Positions 16,931 to 25,856 of a stretch of 51,617 bases of DNA are shown piece after piece. Origin of the DNA: Meiothermus hypogaeus (GTDB lineage: Bacteria; Deinococcota; Deinococci; Deinococcales; Thermaceae); the NCBI RefSeq assembly GCF_003574035.1, contig NZ_QWKY01000020.1:1-51617 (forward strand), given 5' to 3'. Numbering within the stretch: position 1 is the stretch's first letter; the number at the start of each line of letters is the position of its first letter. Both the position numbers and the translations under genes were made by a program. The notes below the pieces were generated by a model. The model saw only the letters and a program-made list of their open reading frames with translations. It was not told the DNA's origin and ran no database searches.

Positions 16931-18193
16931 TTATTCGTACCGGAGGGCCTCAATCGGATCGAGTGCAGCAGCCCGCGCAGCAGGCCATACCCCAAAAAAC
17001 AAGCCCACCAGGGCGCTCACCGCCAGAGCCAGAAAAACCGTGGTAGGGCTCAGAATGTACACCTTGAAGAAAGGCACCGTGGCGGTTATAAGCAAGAGCA
17101 GCCCTGCGGCCAGAACTACCCCCAGCAGACCCCCCACGAGCGTCAGTACCACTGCCTCAATCAAGAACTGCTGGCGTATCTGTCCCGAGGTGGCCCCCAG
17201 GGCTTTTCGCAGGCCAATTTCACGGGTGCGCTCGGTCACCGAAACCAGCATGATGTTCATGATGCCAATACCCCCTACCAGGAGCGATAAGCCTGCAATG
17301 GCTCCCAGCAGCGCTTGCAAGATGAGGGTAACCGAACGCAGGGTGCCCTGGAAGCTTTCGGTGGACTGCACCTGGTACTTGCCCTTGCCGTAGCGGCTCT
17401 CAAAGATGCGCTGCACCTGCCGCGTGACCTGCTGGGCGTCGGCTCCTTTCTTGAGGGGCAGAATAACAAACGCATACTCGCCCCGCCGTGCAGTGGGGGA
17501 GGTATTCCAGATGAGCTGGATGGGGGTATAGACGGTTGCGCTCGAGCCAAACCCCCCAAAAATACCACTGGGAGGCTCCAGAACCCCCACCACCGTAAGG
17601 TCGATGCGGGCCCCGCCGGGGTAGTACAGGCGGGCCACCTGACCCACCGCTTCGCGGCCTGGAAAAAGATCTTTGGCAGCCCGGTCGGAGAGTACCGCCA
17701 CCGCCAGGCCGCCCCGGGCCTCGAGGTCGGTAAAATAGCGCCCTCTGGCGATTTTGTTGGTGGGATCGAGTTTTGGCAAATCTCCCGGGGTACCTTGCAG
17801 TTGCATGGAGCGTCGCTCTCCGGGCTTGCTTTCGTACTGAATGCTGGTAAAGAGTTGGGGAATCACCGTGACGGGCAGCGCCTGCAGGGCCTGTAGGTCT
17901 TCCTCGCGGATGGGAGCAGAGCTAAAGTCCTGACCCTCGTTGAAGTTGGGCTGCACGAAGATCGAGCGACCAGCCACCGCTTCCAGATCCTGGGTAATGC
18001 CTGCGGTGGCCATCTGGCCCAGCGAGATCATGGCCGTGACCGCAAACACCCCAATCACAATGCCCAGCAAGGCCAGAAAGCTGCGGAGCTTGTTGCCCCA
18101 CAGCGACTCAAAGGCCATGCGGAAGTTCTCCAGAGGGTTCATGCCCATTGGGGCTGTGTTCGCCGCAGACGTAGCCCGTTGAGCCGGGTTCAT
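16931..18193 (-). CDS. MacB-like ABC transporter permease (FtsX domain)
   Basis: A 420-residue inner-membrane protein. A transmembrane helix (SFLALLGIVIGVFAVTAMIS) is followed by a large extracytoplasmic MacB_PCD-type domain (about 60-270) and three further helices in the FtsX domain, with the hallmark ERTREIGLRKALGA. It pairs with the ATPase encoded just upstream; the ATG overlaps the ATPase stop (ATGA), so they are translationally coupled. Unlike E. coli MacB, the ATPase is a separate protein. Such systems couple ATP hydrolysis to transport or mechanical work in the envelope. The stop codon TAA coincides with the target duplication of the mobile repeat. Confidence 0.9.
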   Translation of the reverse strand: MNPAQRATSAANTAPMGMNPLENFRMAFESLWGNKLRSFLALLGIVIGVFAVTAMISLGQMATAGITQDLEAVAGRSIFVQPNFNEGQDFSSAPIREEDLQALQALPVTVIPQLFTSIQYESKPGERRSMQLQGTPGDLPKLDPTNKIARGRYFTDLEARGGLAVAVLSDRAAKDLFPGREAVGQVARLYYPGGARIDLTVVGVLEPPSGIFGGFGSSATVYTPIQLIWNTSPTARRGEYAFVILPLKKGADAQQVTRQVQRIFESRYGKGKYQVQSTESFQGTLRSVTLILQALLGAIAGLSLLVGGIGIMNIMLVSVTERTREIGLRKALGATSGQIRQQFLIEAVVLTLVGGLLGVVLAAGLLLLITATVPFFKVYILSPTTVFLALAVSALVGLFFGVWPAARAAALDPIEALRYE

Positions 18194-18885
18194 GCCATCC
18201 CCCCATCGGCCACCTTGCCATCACGCAGGCGCACGATGCGCTTGGCCCGGGCCCCCACATCGGGTTCATGGGTGACCATCACGATAGTCTTGCCCTGGCG
18301 GTGCAGGGCGTCGAACAGCTCCATAATTTCATCTGAGGATTTGGAGTCGAGGTTGCCGGTCGGTTCATCGGCCAGGAGTAAGTCGGGTTCCTGCACCAAT
18401 GCCCGGGCAATGGCCACCCGCTGTTTTTGCCCACCTGAAAGCTCGGAGGGCAGGTGGTCGAGGCGGTCGCCCAAACCCACCGACTCCAGGGCCTTCCTGG
18501 CTCGTTTGAGCCGTTCGGCAGCAGGCAGCCCCCGGTAGACCAGGGGCAGGGCCACATTATGCAAGGCAGTGAGGCGCGGCAAGAGGAAAAACGCCTGAAA
18601 CACAAAACCCACCCGCTGGTTGCGGATGCGTGCAAGTTGCGCTTCGCCCAGACCCCGCACCGGCTCGCCCCCCAAGCTGTACTGGCCCTCGGTGGGCGAA
18701 TCGAGCAAGCCGATGATGTGCATCAGGGTGGACTTACCGGAGCCCGAAGGACCCATCAGGGCCACATATTCACCCGGGTAAATGACCAGGTCTACACCCG
18801 AGAGCGCATGCACCTCCACCGTGCGGGTGCTCGAGCCCGAGCGATAGACCTTGGTCACCCCGCGCATCTCTACCACCGGGGTCAT
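18190..18885 (-). CDS. MacB/LolD-type ABC transporter ATPase
   Basis: A 231-residue ATPase. Walker A is GPSGSGKST, the signature motif is LSGGQKQR, Walker B is LLLADEPTGNLD, and the switch His is in VTHEP. The sequence closely follows the LolD/MacB class. It overlaps the adaptor gene upstream and the permease gene downstream by 4 bp each (ATGA), giving a tightly coupled operon. It should power the FtsX-type permease encoded next. Confidence 0.93.
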   Translation of the reverse strand: MTPVVEMRGVTKVYRSGSSTRTVEVHALSGVDLVIYPGEYVALMGPSGSGKSTLMHIIGLLDSPTEGQYSLGGEPVRGLGEAQLARIRNQRVGFVFQAFFLLPRLTALHNVALPLVYRGLPAAERLKRARKALESVGLGDRLDHLPSELSGGQKQRVAIARALVQEPDLLLADEPTGNLDSKSSDEIMELFDALHRQGKTIVMVTHEPDVGARAKRIVRLRDGKVADGGMA

Positions 18886-20111
18886 GGACGAGCCTCCGGG
18901 CCACTCAAGCGGTAGCTGACCCTGGCCCCCTCCTTGAGGGCTTCGGGGGGTAGCGAGACCAGGATGCTTTGGTCGGGAATACCTTCTACGGCGGCCTGGG
19001 TGAGGTTACGGGCGATTACCGTAACCGCTTGCTTACGCACCGTGCGGGTGGCCGAATCCACCACCCACAGGTAGGTTTGGCCCCCTTCTTCCACCAGGGT
19101 TTCCAGGGGCACCTTGAGCGCACTGGGCAAGCGCAGGGTGGTGATGCGGGCGGTGGCGGTCAGGCCAGGCCGGGCCAGCGACTCGGCCTTCTCGTCGAGA
19201 AAACGAATAAACACCGGCAGCACCGCACTCCCTCCGGTTCCGGCCACCTCGGCCTGCACCCCCAGGCGATCCACCTTGCCCACCAGGGGCTGGCCGGGCG
19301 CGGCGTCGAGTTCGAGGCGCACCGGTTGGCCTGGTCGCACCCAGGGGACATCGGCCTCGGACAGGCGGGCCTGTACCCGCAGACTTCCGGCTTCCACCAG
19401 GCGAATCGAGGGCGCACCCAGGGCAGCGCCAGCGCTCTGGGCGGTGGTCTCGACCCCCACCAGGTAGCCCACGCTCGAGAGGGTGCCACGCACCGGCGCC
19501 CGCAAGCTGGACTGGGCGATAGTGCGCTCCAGCGTAGCCAGTTCGGTCTGACGGGTTTGAAGCTGGGCCTGGAGGTCGCGCTGGGTACTGGTGCGGGCCT
19601 GGCCCAGGCTGGCGAGCTGGGCCTCGAGGTCGGCCACCTGGCGCTCCAGGCGTTCCACCTCGCTACGGGCCACCCCGCCCACCCGCAGGAGTTCGACAGA
19701 GACGCGCAGATTACGCCTGACCTCGAGCAGCTGGTTTTGCAGGCGGGTGCGGTTGCTCTGGTAGTCGGCCTCGGCGGCCTGGGCGCGGGACTGCAAGGCC
19801 CGGAGCGCCTCTCGTATCGAGCGCAGTTGGGCCTGTTCGCCCGTGGTCTCGAGCACTGCCAGCACCTGCCCCGCCTCCACGGTTTGCCCCTCCTTGACCC
19901 GCACCTCGGCTACCCGCCCCGGCCGAGAAAAGGTGAGGGTGTAAACCCGCGCCTCCACCACGCCGGTCGCCCGCACTTCCCGTACAAACTCGCCCCGTTC
20001 GGCTTGCGCCACCGTGACCGCCAGGCCCTGCTCGGCCCTGGGGCGCAGCAGCCCAAAAAGGGTCAGGCCCAGCGAGAGGGCCACCAGCCCGATCCAAATC
20101 CAGCGTTTCAT
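18882..20111 (-). CDS. MacA/HlyD-type membrane-fusion (adaptor) protein
   Basis: A 409-residue periplasmic adaptor with an N-terminal anchor (WIWIGLVALSLGLTLFGL). Order: lipoyl-like half (EVRVKEGQTVEAGQVLAVLE), a long coiled coil rich in Arg, Gln and Glu (about 90-200), the returning lipoyl half (SSLRAPVRGTLSSVG), and beta-barrel and membrane-proximal domains. It links an inner-membrane transporter to an outer-membrane channel; no TolC-like gene is seen here. The start is chosen at the ATG eight bases after GGAGG; an ATG two codons earlier is too close to it. It sits between the Yip1 gene and the ATPase in one operon. Substrate unknown: peptide, antibiotic or lipid export are options. Confidence 0.88.
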   Translation of the reverse strand: MKRWIWIGLVALSLGLTLFGLLRPRAEQGLAVTVAQAERGEFVREVRATGVVEARVYTLTFSRPGRVAEVRVKEGQTVEAGQVLAVLETTGEQAQLRSIREALRALQSRAQAAEADYQSNRTRLQNQLLEVRRNLRVSVELLRVGGVARSEVERLERQVADLEAQLASLGQARTSTQRDLQAQLQTRQTELATLERTIAQSSLRAPVRGTLSSVGYLVGVETTAQSAGAALGAPSIRLVEAGSLRVQARLSEADVPWVRPGQPVRLELDAAPGQPLVGKVDRLGVQAEVAGTGGSAVLPVFIRFLDEKAESLARPGLTATARITTLRLPSALKVPLETLVEEGGQTYLWVVDSATRTVRKQAVTVIARNLTQAAVEGIPDQSILVSLPPEALKEGARVSYRLSGPEARP

Positions 20112-20168
20112 GCGCATTGCCTCCAGTAAGTTGATACGGGCCACCCCCCAATGAAACCGGACAGAGCC

Positions 20169-20783
20169 CTAACGCGAACCCAGAATGCCCCAAAGCGTAA
20201 AGGCCAGCGAAACCACCGCCACGCCCAAAGTGGCCAGCAGGGCCCGGCTGGGCGCCAGCACCCTGAGGCCCGACCAGATAATCCAGAGCGACCAGAGGGA
20301 GCCCACTATCCCCAGCCCTTGCAGCACGCGGGTTCCGCTGGCCGCCCCGACGACCTGCTGGTACTCGCGCTGCCAGGCCCGCAGAGCCTCGGGGTCGGTG
20401 GCCGGCGGCAGGGGGGGCAGATCGCCGGTGATGGGAAACAAGGCCCCTAGGGGAACCAGCACCAGCCCCACCAGCAAAGCCGGTACCGAGGCCCAACCAT
20501 AGACCTCCCAGGCCCGGCTTTCCGGCCCGGCCAGCAGGCGAATAATCAGCCCCCCTATCCCCCACAGCAGCATGCCAAATATCACCCCACCCAAAAGCGC
20601 AAACACCAGTTGCACGGGTAATCCCCCCGGCAGAAAACTGGGCAAGAGTCGAACCAGCAACACCTGCCCCAGCGAGGCCGCCACTGTACTGGCCACGACG
20701 ATAAAAAATGGAGCCACCAGGTTGGGTTTGCGCTCAGAGAGCGCTCGGAAAAAGTTAGTGGGCTGTAGCAGCACCTCGAGCAT
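20169..20783 (-). CDS. Yip1-family membrane protein
   Basis: A 204-residue protein with five or so transmembrane helices. The N-terminal LLQPTNFFRALSERKP and the following VAPFFIVVASTVAAS pattern are typical of Yip1-domain proteins, whose bacterial function is unclear. It is the first gene of the Yip1-MacA-ATPase-permease operon (57 bp before the adaptor gene) and may be an accessory factor of that transporter. Confidence 0.75.
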   Translation of the reverse strand: MLEVLLQPTNFFRALSERKPNLVAPFFIVVASTVAASLGQVLLVRLLPSFLPGGLPVQLVFALLGGVIFGMLLWGIGGLIIRLLAGPESRAWEVYGWASVPALLVGLVLVPLGALFPITGDLPPLPPATDPEALRAWQREYQQVVGAASGTRVLQGLGIVGSLWSLWIIWSGLRVLAPSRALLATLGVAVVSLAFTLWGILGSR

Positions 20784-20833
20784 TTCCCTTCACTCCCCCT
20801 TAGTGTGCCCTAGCGAAGCCCAAAACAACAGGG

Positions 20834-21010
20834 CTACTCGAGCAAACCCTTAGCCAACCCAAGGACTGCTAAGGCGACAAAGCCCATTCCCAGCCAGCGA
20901 GCTGTTGGGCTATAGGTTGCGGTCCACAAGCGGTAGCCTGCGTAGACCAACCAGGCAAACACCACCCCAAACACAATAATCTCCACGGTTCCGAATTGCG
21001 CACCAGGCAT
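20834..21010 (-). CDS. Small two-helix membrane protein at end of YtrA-ABC operon
   Basis: A 58-residue gene that is easily missed. The ATG lies one base after the stop of the ABC permease gene, with GGAGG six bases upstream. The product reads as two transmembrane helices (VEIIVFGVVFAWLVYAGYRL and WLGMGFVALAVLGLAKG) joined by a short polar loop, and ends in LLE. Frame, ribosome site and membrane-like composition all support it as real. As the last gene of the GntR-ATPase-permease operon it may be a small subunit or assembly factor of that transporter. No family is recognised. Confidence 0.7.
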   Translation of the reverse strand: MPGAQFGTVEIIVFGVVFAWLVYAGYRLWTATYSPTARWLGMGFVALAVLGLAKGLLE

Positions 21011-21011
21011 T

Positions 21012-21770
21012 TCAGGCCTCCACTTCCTGCCACAAACGGCTGGCGACGAAAAAGAACAGCGCGGTCAGCACCGACAAAATCACAAAGGCCTCGCTCGGCA
21101 GGCCCGGAAAGTTTTCCCATTCCATCCGCACCGCCGGGTTCTGCTCAACACCGGGCGCTGGGAGTTTCCAGGCAGGCAACCACCTGTAAAACTGGCTACC
21201 CCAAAGCCGAGCGCTCCATTCCAATACCTGCCCCAGACCAATCACACCGATGATCAAGGCGATCAGGGTGGCCTTACCGGGGATGTAAGCCGCCACCCAG
21301 AGGCCCAGGAAAAGTGCTGGAACCACCAGGGCCAGACCGCCCAGCAGATAGAGCCAGATCCCAGCCCCCAGGCCAATGGGCAGGCTGACCCCGACCTGGC
21401 CCAGCCAGAAAGTCTGCACCAGCCACAAGCCGCCGTTGAAGAGGGTTAGAACCCCCACGCCCATCAGGGTTCGGGCAGCCAGGTATAGCCAACCAGGTTG
21501 AGGTGAGCCCAGGAGCAACGACCAGCGCCCGGCGCGGTATTCCCGCCCGAAGTCCATAATCAGAGCAGCCAGGTAGGCTATGCTTCCCCCCACCGCAACA
21601 AACGCGGTGACTGCAAACACCATTGCCGCCGACTCGAGCTTGTAGCCGTTCCACTCGAAAGTTTGTCGGGCCATAAAGAACCATCCCGCCACAACCAGTA
21701 AAAGCCCCAGCCCGAATACGCCGAACTTGCGAAGCTCGAGCCAGAGCAGCGTCCTGAATGCGTTCATCAT
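21012..21770 (-). CDS. ABC transporter permease (ABC-2-like)
   Basis: A 252-residue membrane protein with about six helices, beginning FRTLLWLELRKFG and containing DFGREYRAGRWSLLLGSPQP, a cytoplasmic segment typical of ABC-2-type permeases. It starts at tandem ATGs after GGAGG, 17 bp downstream of the ATPase gene. It should form the membrane channel of the GntR-controlled transporter. Substrate unknown; YtrA-type systems in Bacillus respond to cell-wall antibiotics. Confidence 0.8.
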   Translation of the reverse strand: MMNAFRTLLWLELRKFGVFGLGLLLVVAGWFFMARQTFEWNGYKLESAAMVFAVTAFVAVGGSIAYLAALIMDFGREYRAGRWSLLLGSPQPGWLYLAARTLMGVGVLTLFNGGLWLVQTFWLGQVGVSLPIGLGAGIWLYLLGGLALVVPALFLGLWVAAYIPGKATLIALIIGVIGLGQVLEWSARLWGSQFYRWLPAWKLPAPGVEQNPAVRMEWENFPGLPSEAFVILSVLTALFFFVASRLWQEVEA

Positions 21771-21787
21771 TATCTACCCCTCCACTC

Positions 21788-22468
21788 TCAGGCCAGTACC
21801 TCGATAAAAGCATCCTTCACGCTCTGCCCCTTGGCCCGCAGATCCTCGGCCTTAGCGTCGAGGGCCAGCCGACCTTCTTTCAAAAGCAGTACCCGTTCAA
21901 AAATCCCCTCGGCCTCGCTTACTTCGTGGGTAGAGAGCACCAGGCAGGCCTCCTCGCGCCACTCCCGCACCAGGCTCTTGAGGATGCGGTCACGCGAAAT
22001 TACGTCAATCCCCGAAAGGGGTTCGTCCAGCAAAAATAAGCGGGCCTCGCGCGAGAGTACCATGGCCAAGCGCAGCCGCGCCCGCTGCCCCCGCGACATC
22101 GAGCGATAGCCCTGCTGGGGCACTTCTAAAAAAGCCAGCAGTTCGCGGTAGCGGCCTGGGTTGAAGTCCGGGTACAGGCCCGCCATCAAGCGCTCGGCAT
22201 CGCGGGGGGTCATCCAGGCATACAGGTTGTCGGCATCGGACAAATAGGCAATCTGGCCCCGGCTCTCGCGGGGGCTTTGGCCCAGCACCTCCACCGAGCC
22301 TGTGGTGGGGAAAAGCATCCCGGCCAGCAGTTTGAGGGTGGTGGTCTTGCCCGAGCCGTTCAGGCCCAAAAGCCCCACCGCCTGCCCTGGGTAGAGCTCG
22401 AGGCTAAGTTCGTGCACCCCCTCGGTTTTGCTGTAGCGCTTGGTCACGCCATTAAGCTTTGCCAGCAT
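21788..22468 (-). CDS. ABC transporter ATPase (YtrB-like)
   Basis: A 226-residue ATPase with Walker A GLNGSGKTT, a signature region MSRGQRARLRLA (a diverged LSGGQ), Walker B LFLLDEPLSGID and the switch His in STHE. The start ATG overlaps the stop of the GntR gene (TGATG) with GGAGG seven bases upstream, so translation is coupled. Regulator, ATPase, permease and a small membrane protein form one operon, as in ytr-type loci. Confidence 0.88.
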   Translation of the reverse strand: MLAKLNGVTKRYSKTEGVHELSLELYPGQAVGLLGLNGSGKTTTLKLLAGMLFPTTGSVEVLGQSPRESRGQIAYLSDADNLYAWMTPRDAERLMAGLYPDFNPGRYRELLAFLEVPQQGYRSMSRGQRARLRLAMVLSREARLFLLDEPLSGIDVISRDRILKSLVREWREEACLVLSTHEVSEAEGIFERVLLLKEGRLALDAKAEDLRAKGQSVKDAFIEVLA

Positions 22469-22845
22469 CACGGGGCCTCCTTTGCACCGTTGGGGGCCAG
22501 GCTTCTAAGAGCTTTTTGGGCATCTTCCAGGCCCAGACCCAGGCTTTGTACTTCGGACCAGAAGCGCAGGGCGGCTTCCTGCAGGATGCGCAGCCGGATG
22601 CCCTCCACATTGACATCCTCGCGCACAAACGTTCCCAAGCCCCGCCGGGTCTCGGTCACCCGGGCCATTTCAAGCTGGCTGTAGGCGTGGATCACTGTGT
22701 TGGGGTTCACCTTCAAAGAGGCCGCCAGCTCCCGCGCCGAAGGCAGTTTATCCCCGGGTTTCATCTGACCGCTGGCCAGCATCCGCTCCACCCCCCGCAC
22801 AATCTGGGCATAAATCGGCCCGGCTTCTACGTCTAAGCTCCACAA
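22468..22845 (-). CDS. GntR-family (YtrA subfamily) transcriptional regulator
   Basis: A 125-residue repressor with an N-terminal GntR winged helix (PIYAQIVRGVERM; LPSARELAASLKVNPNTV; TRRGLGTFV) and a short helical tail, the size and layout of YtrA. The start is TTG at 22845: AAGGAGG ends eight bases before it, whereas the GTG nine bases upstream overlaps that ribosome site. It heads its own operon and probably represses it; a 12-bp palindrome lies between the -35 and -10 of its promoter. The inducer may be an envelope-active compound, by analogy with YtrA. Confidence 0.88.
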   Translation of the reverse strand: MWSLDVEAGPIYAQIVRGVERMLASGQMKPGDKLPSARELAASLKVNPNTVIHAYSQLEMARVTETRRGLGTFVREDVNVEGIRLRILQEAALRFWSEVQSLGLGLEDAQKALRSLAPNGAKEAP

Positions 22846-22879
22846 TCGAGCCACCTCCTTAGTGCACTAGCTATATAAT

Positions 22880-22908
22880 ACAGTAATTCATTACAGGCAG
22901 ATTGTCAA
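22880..22908 (-). promoter_or_regulatory. YtrA-type operon promoter with embedded palindrome
   Basis: On the minus strand, TTGACA (22908-22903) and TACTGT (22885-22880) are 17 bp apart, the best sigma-70-like promoter in the window. The palindrome GTAATTCATTAC (22883-22894, plus strand) overlaps the -10 and spacer and is a likely operator for the GntR protein. Confidence 0.7.
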
Positions 22909-22929
22909 ACGCATCCATTTTTGCAGGGG

Positions 22930-25269
22930 CTAGCGCTGGGGCTCGAGGGTCTGGCGTGTTCTGAAGCCGGTCTCTCCCATCCGCATGGGCAGGTACTGCC
23001 CTGAGGCCCACTTTTGCAAGAGGTTATCGTAGGCCGGCGAGAGCAACCCCCCCGACTGGCCCATCGGGATGATAAAAAGGGAGCGCTCGAGGTCGGCAAA
23101 GTCCAGGATGTGGCGGTAGCTGCTCCCCACGGTCATGCGGAAGTTGGCGGGGTCGTAGGAAGCGCGGTTCAAGGTGTAGCGGTCGCCGCCGTGGGGCACG
23201 GCCCGGTCGGACAAGCGGTTGAGCGGCGATACATTGGTCAGAATGGCATGGGGAAAGGTGGCCCGGTGAACCTCGCCCCAGCGCGGGGGGTTGTTGCCAA
23301 AGCGATCCAGGGCCTTATCCAGGGCAAGGGCGGCGTAATCCAGGCAGGTCTGGGTATCGGCGGTCTGACAGGCAGGGTCACCCTGGCGCATGGCAGCCAG
23401 CAAATACCTGGGTTGTTCCCAGAAATCCTGCCCCACCTCTTTGCTGGGCAGCCGGGAAAGCTCGGTGTACCAGGTCTGAAAGACGGTGGGCTCTACTTGC
23501 TCGGCCCGCATCACCCCATCCCAGGCCAGCAAGCGGGCCTTCCACTGTCGGGCATTTTCCGAGAGCGGGTTGAGCACTTCCAAAACAGGCTTGAACTCGC
23601 GGAACAACAAACTGGTAATATCCTGCTGCATCGAAACCATGTCATCAATGGAGAGTTTGTCTTTGGCCAGAATAAGCTCCCGGATGCGCTGGGCACGGTA
23701 GGGCTCCTCCCACTCGAGCGAGATGGTGTGGGGGTAGCCTGGCGCGGTTACCTTGTTGTTCGCGGTTACGATAAAACCTTCTTTGGGATTATAGACCTGG
23801 GGCCACTGGTCTTGCGGCAGGTAGCCCTGCCAGTCCCAGTTGCCATCACCCGGTACGGGCATGAGGCCCGAATGACCGGGCTTGCGGATGGGAAAGCGGG
23901 CCGGGGCCATATAGCCGATGTTGCCGTCTACATCAGCATAGACAAAGTTCTGACTCGGGGCGTTGTACAAAGCCAGCGCAGCTTTGAACTGTTCCCAGTT
24001 TTGTGCCCGGGCGATACCCAAAAAGGCTTCCATGGTGCGGTCGGTGTCATCCAGGCTGGTCCAGCGCAGCGACAACGGCCTTGCACCCGGGTTATTCACC
24101 ACATCGTTGATGACCGGCCCATAGCGGCTTTCCCGCACCTGCAGGGTCACGTCGGGTTCACCCTTGACTTTGATTACCTCGGTGCGGATACGCCAGGGCT
24201 CCACCTGTCCCTTGTAACGGTAGCCCCCCGCTACCTCTTCCATAATGTAAAGATCCTGCACATCGGCGCCCACGGTGGTAACACCCCAGCCGATACGCTC
24301 GTTGCGGCCAATCACCACTGCCGGAAGGCCCGGAAAACTGGTGCCGATGGCCTTGTAGGTGGGGGCTTCCATATGCACCAGATACCACACCGAGGGCGCT
24401 CCCAACCCCAGGTGCGGGTCGTTGGCCAGCAAGGGTTTGCCACTCACGGTACGCGAAGGGCCAATCACCCAGTTGTTGGAGGCCCGGGCCATCTGCTCGC
24501 CCGGCAGGTGCAGGGCCTGGGGCAGCCGGGCGGCCAGGGTGAGCAAAGAGCGGGCCGACTCACCATCGGGCCTGGTCGGTGGGGGTAGTTGCAGGTCCTC
24601 GGCCTGTAGCGCCGTAGGGGCATCGGTTGGATAGGGCGGTTTGAGGCGGCTCATACGCTCGGGGGCCATGCCCTTGGCGGCCCATTGCAGGCGCTGGAGC
24701 TCGCTCCGCCAGTTACCCGAAAGGTCGTAGGACATCATCTTGGCCCAGACCAGCACGTCGGCGGGTTTCCAGGGTTCGGGCCGGAAGCCCAGCAGGCGGA
24801 ACTCGAGCGGCAGAGGCGGGTTGGTGGAAAGGTAGGCATTGATGCCGGCCACATAGGCATCCACGGCCGATAGGGCGTAGGGGGACAACCCCACGTAGGC
24901 CTGTTCGGCCGCACGGTAGAAGCCCCAGGTACGTAAAAAGCGGTCTTGCGTTAGGGTCGCTTTTCCTACCACCTCTGAAAGACGCCCGGCCCCCACCCGG
25001 CGCTGGAACTCCATCTGCCACAGCCGATCCTGGGCATGGGCCACCCCCAGCGCAAAAAAAGCATCGGCATCGGTCTGGGCTTTGATGTGCAGTACCCCCT
25101 CAGCAGTGCGGTTCATCTCGACGGGCGCAGAAAGCCCTTTGAGGGCCAGCCTCCCCGCATGCTGCGGAAGGGTAGCCCCCCGCAGCCAGAACCAACCGCC
25201 CATGCCCAAGAGCAGCACCAGACCTATCAGTACCAGCAGCAAACGTCCCAGAAAACGTAACCAAAGCAT
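22930..25269 (-). CDS. Penicillin-acylase family N-terminal-nucleophile hydrolase
   Basis: A 779-residue enzyme of the penicillin G acylase/AHL acylase family. An N-terminal hydrophobic segment (about residues 8-30) is a signal or anchor. Then come the alpha chain, a linker, and the self-cleavage site ARASNNWVIG with nucleophile Ser264, followed by the beta chain with NDPHLGL and the VVIGRNERIGWGVT motif typical of the family. These enzymes hydrolyse amide bonds of acylated substrates; some degrade quorum-sensing lactones, others antibiotics, and the substrate here cannot be read. Start: ATG with GGAGG, and TATACT about 30 bp upstream. Transcribed away from the GntR operon, possibly as a single gene. 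Confidence 0.9.
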   Translation of the reverse strand: MLWLRFLGRLLLVLIGLVLLLGMGGWFWLRGATLPQHAGRLALKGLSAPVEMNRTAEGVLHIKAQTDADAFFALGVAHAQDRLWQMEFQRRVGAGRLSEVVGKATLTQDRFLRTWGFYRAAEQAYVGLSPYALSAVDAYVAGINAYLSTNPPLPLEFRLLGFRPEPWKPADVLVWAKMMSYDLSGNWRSELQRLQWAAKGMAPERMSRLKPPYPTDAPTALQAEDLQLPPPTRPDGESARSLLTLAARLPQALHLPGEQMARASNNWVIGPSRTVSGKPLLANDPHLGLGAPSVWYLVHMEAPTYKAIGTSFPGLPAVVIGRNERIGWGVTTVGADVQDLYIMEEVAGGYRYKGQVEPWRIRTEVIKVKGEPDVTLQVRESRYGPVINDVVNNPGARPLSLRWTSLDDTDRTMEAFLGIARAQNWEQFKAALALYNAPSQNFVYADVDGNIGYMAPARFPIRKPGHSGLMPVPGDGNWDWQGYLPQDQWPQVYNPKEGFIVTANNKVTAPGYPHTISLEWEEPYRAQRIRELILAKDKLSIDDMVSMQQDITSLLFREFKPVLEVLNPLSENARQWKARLLAWDGVMRAEQVEPTVFQTWYTELSRLPSKEVGQDFWEQPRYLLAAMRQGDPACQTADTQTCLDYAALALDKALDRFGNNPPRWGEVHRATFPHAILTNVSPLNRLSDRAVPHGGDRYTLNRASYDPANFRMTVGSSYRHILDFADLERSLFIIPMGQSGGLLSPAYDNLLQKWASGQYLPMRMGETGFRTRQTLEPQR

Positions 25270-25335
25270 GGTTCCTCCCCGCTTTGGACCTAGTATAAAA
25301 CCAGACCTCTGAAGCGGGCCTAGAGGAAACCTTGA

Positions 25336-25734
25336 TCAGATTGGCTCGCTCTCTCCACGCCAAAAGGCTCGCCCACCCAGCTTACGCCGATCTAAAAAAA
25401 GCTCCACCGTGTTGCCGTCGGGGTCTTGCAGACTGAGCACCAGGGCAATGCCCCGATCCTCGAGCCGGTAAGGTACGCCCTCGAGGCGCACAAAGTCTCG
25501 GGCGGCTGCGAAGTCTTGCTCGGATGCTACGGCAAAACCCAGCGTTAGCGTTCCGGATGGCTCGCCCTCGGTCAGGGCCAGCTCGTAGTGGGCCGGGTTC
25601 TCCGACGAAACCAGCAGCGAAGTATTCGCAAAGCGTTCGGAAAGCTGCAAATCCAAAAAGCGGGTGTAAAAGGTGACGGCGGCCTCGAGGTGCCGCACCC
25701 TCAGGTGAACGTAGGCCAGACGGGTGGTGTACAT
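25336..25734 (-). CDS. Glyoxalase/dioxygenase (VOC) superfamily protein
   Basis: A 132-residue protein with the VOC fold pattern: a first beta-alpha-beta half (RLAYVHLRVRHLEAAVTFY) and a second half ending SLQDPDGNTVELFL, where Glu is a usual metal ligand. His16 in YVHLRV is a likely second ligand. The family includes glyoxalases, extradiol dioxygenases and drug-binding proteins, and the exact activity is unknown. The start is placed at the ATG that begins this core; upstream in-frame sequence looks non-coding. It is followed after 66 bp by the acylase gene on the same strand. Confidence 0.75.
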   Translation of the reverse strand: MYTTRLAYVHLRVRHLEAAVTFYTRFLDLQLSERFANTSLLVSSENPAHYELALTEGEPSGTLTLGFAVASEQDFAAARDFVRLEGVPYRLEDRGIALVLSLQDPDGNTVELFLDRRKLGGRAFWRGESEPI

Positions 25735-25844
25735 CCAGGGTATTTTGGAACGCCCCGCCCCCCAGGTCAAACGGGCCCCTCGCTCGGCCAAACCCCAAGG
25801 TGGGTTTGGCCTCCAGACCCATTTTGCCAATCTGGAAGCCCCGA

Positions 25845-25850
25845 TAGAAT
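25845..25850 (+). promoter_or_regulatory. Leaderless -10 (TAGAAT)
   Basis: Six bases separate TAGAAT from the ATG at 25857. A TTGCCA-like -35 lies at 25824-25829, with a somewhat short spacer of 15 bp. Confidence 0.5.
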
Positions 25851-25856
25851 TGGGTT

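Noticed and set aside
18969-24588. Long open frames antisense to the MacA-like and acylase genes (386 and 524 codons)
   Set aside because: They mirror well-supported genes on the other strand, have no ribosome sites or family motifs, and arise from third-position GC bias. The same holds for long frames antisense to prs, both proteases and the SARP-type regulator.
25336-25830. N-terminal extension of the VOC protein (start at 25830)
   Set aside because: The extra 32 residues are Trp/Pro/Gly-rich with no family match and run into the divergent CDGSH promoter (-10 at 25845).
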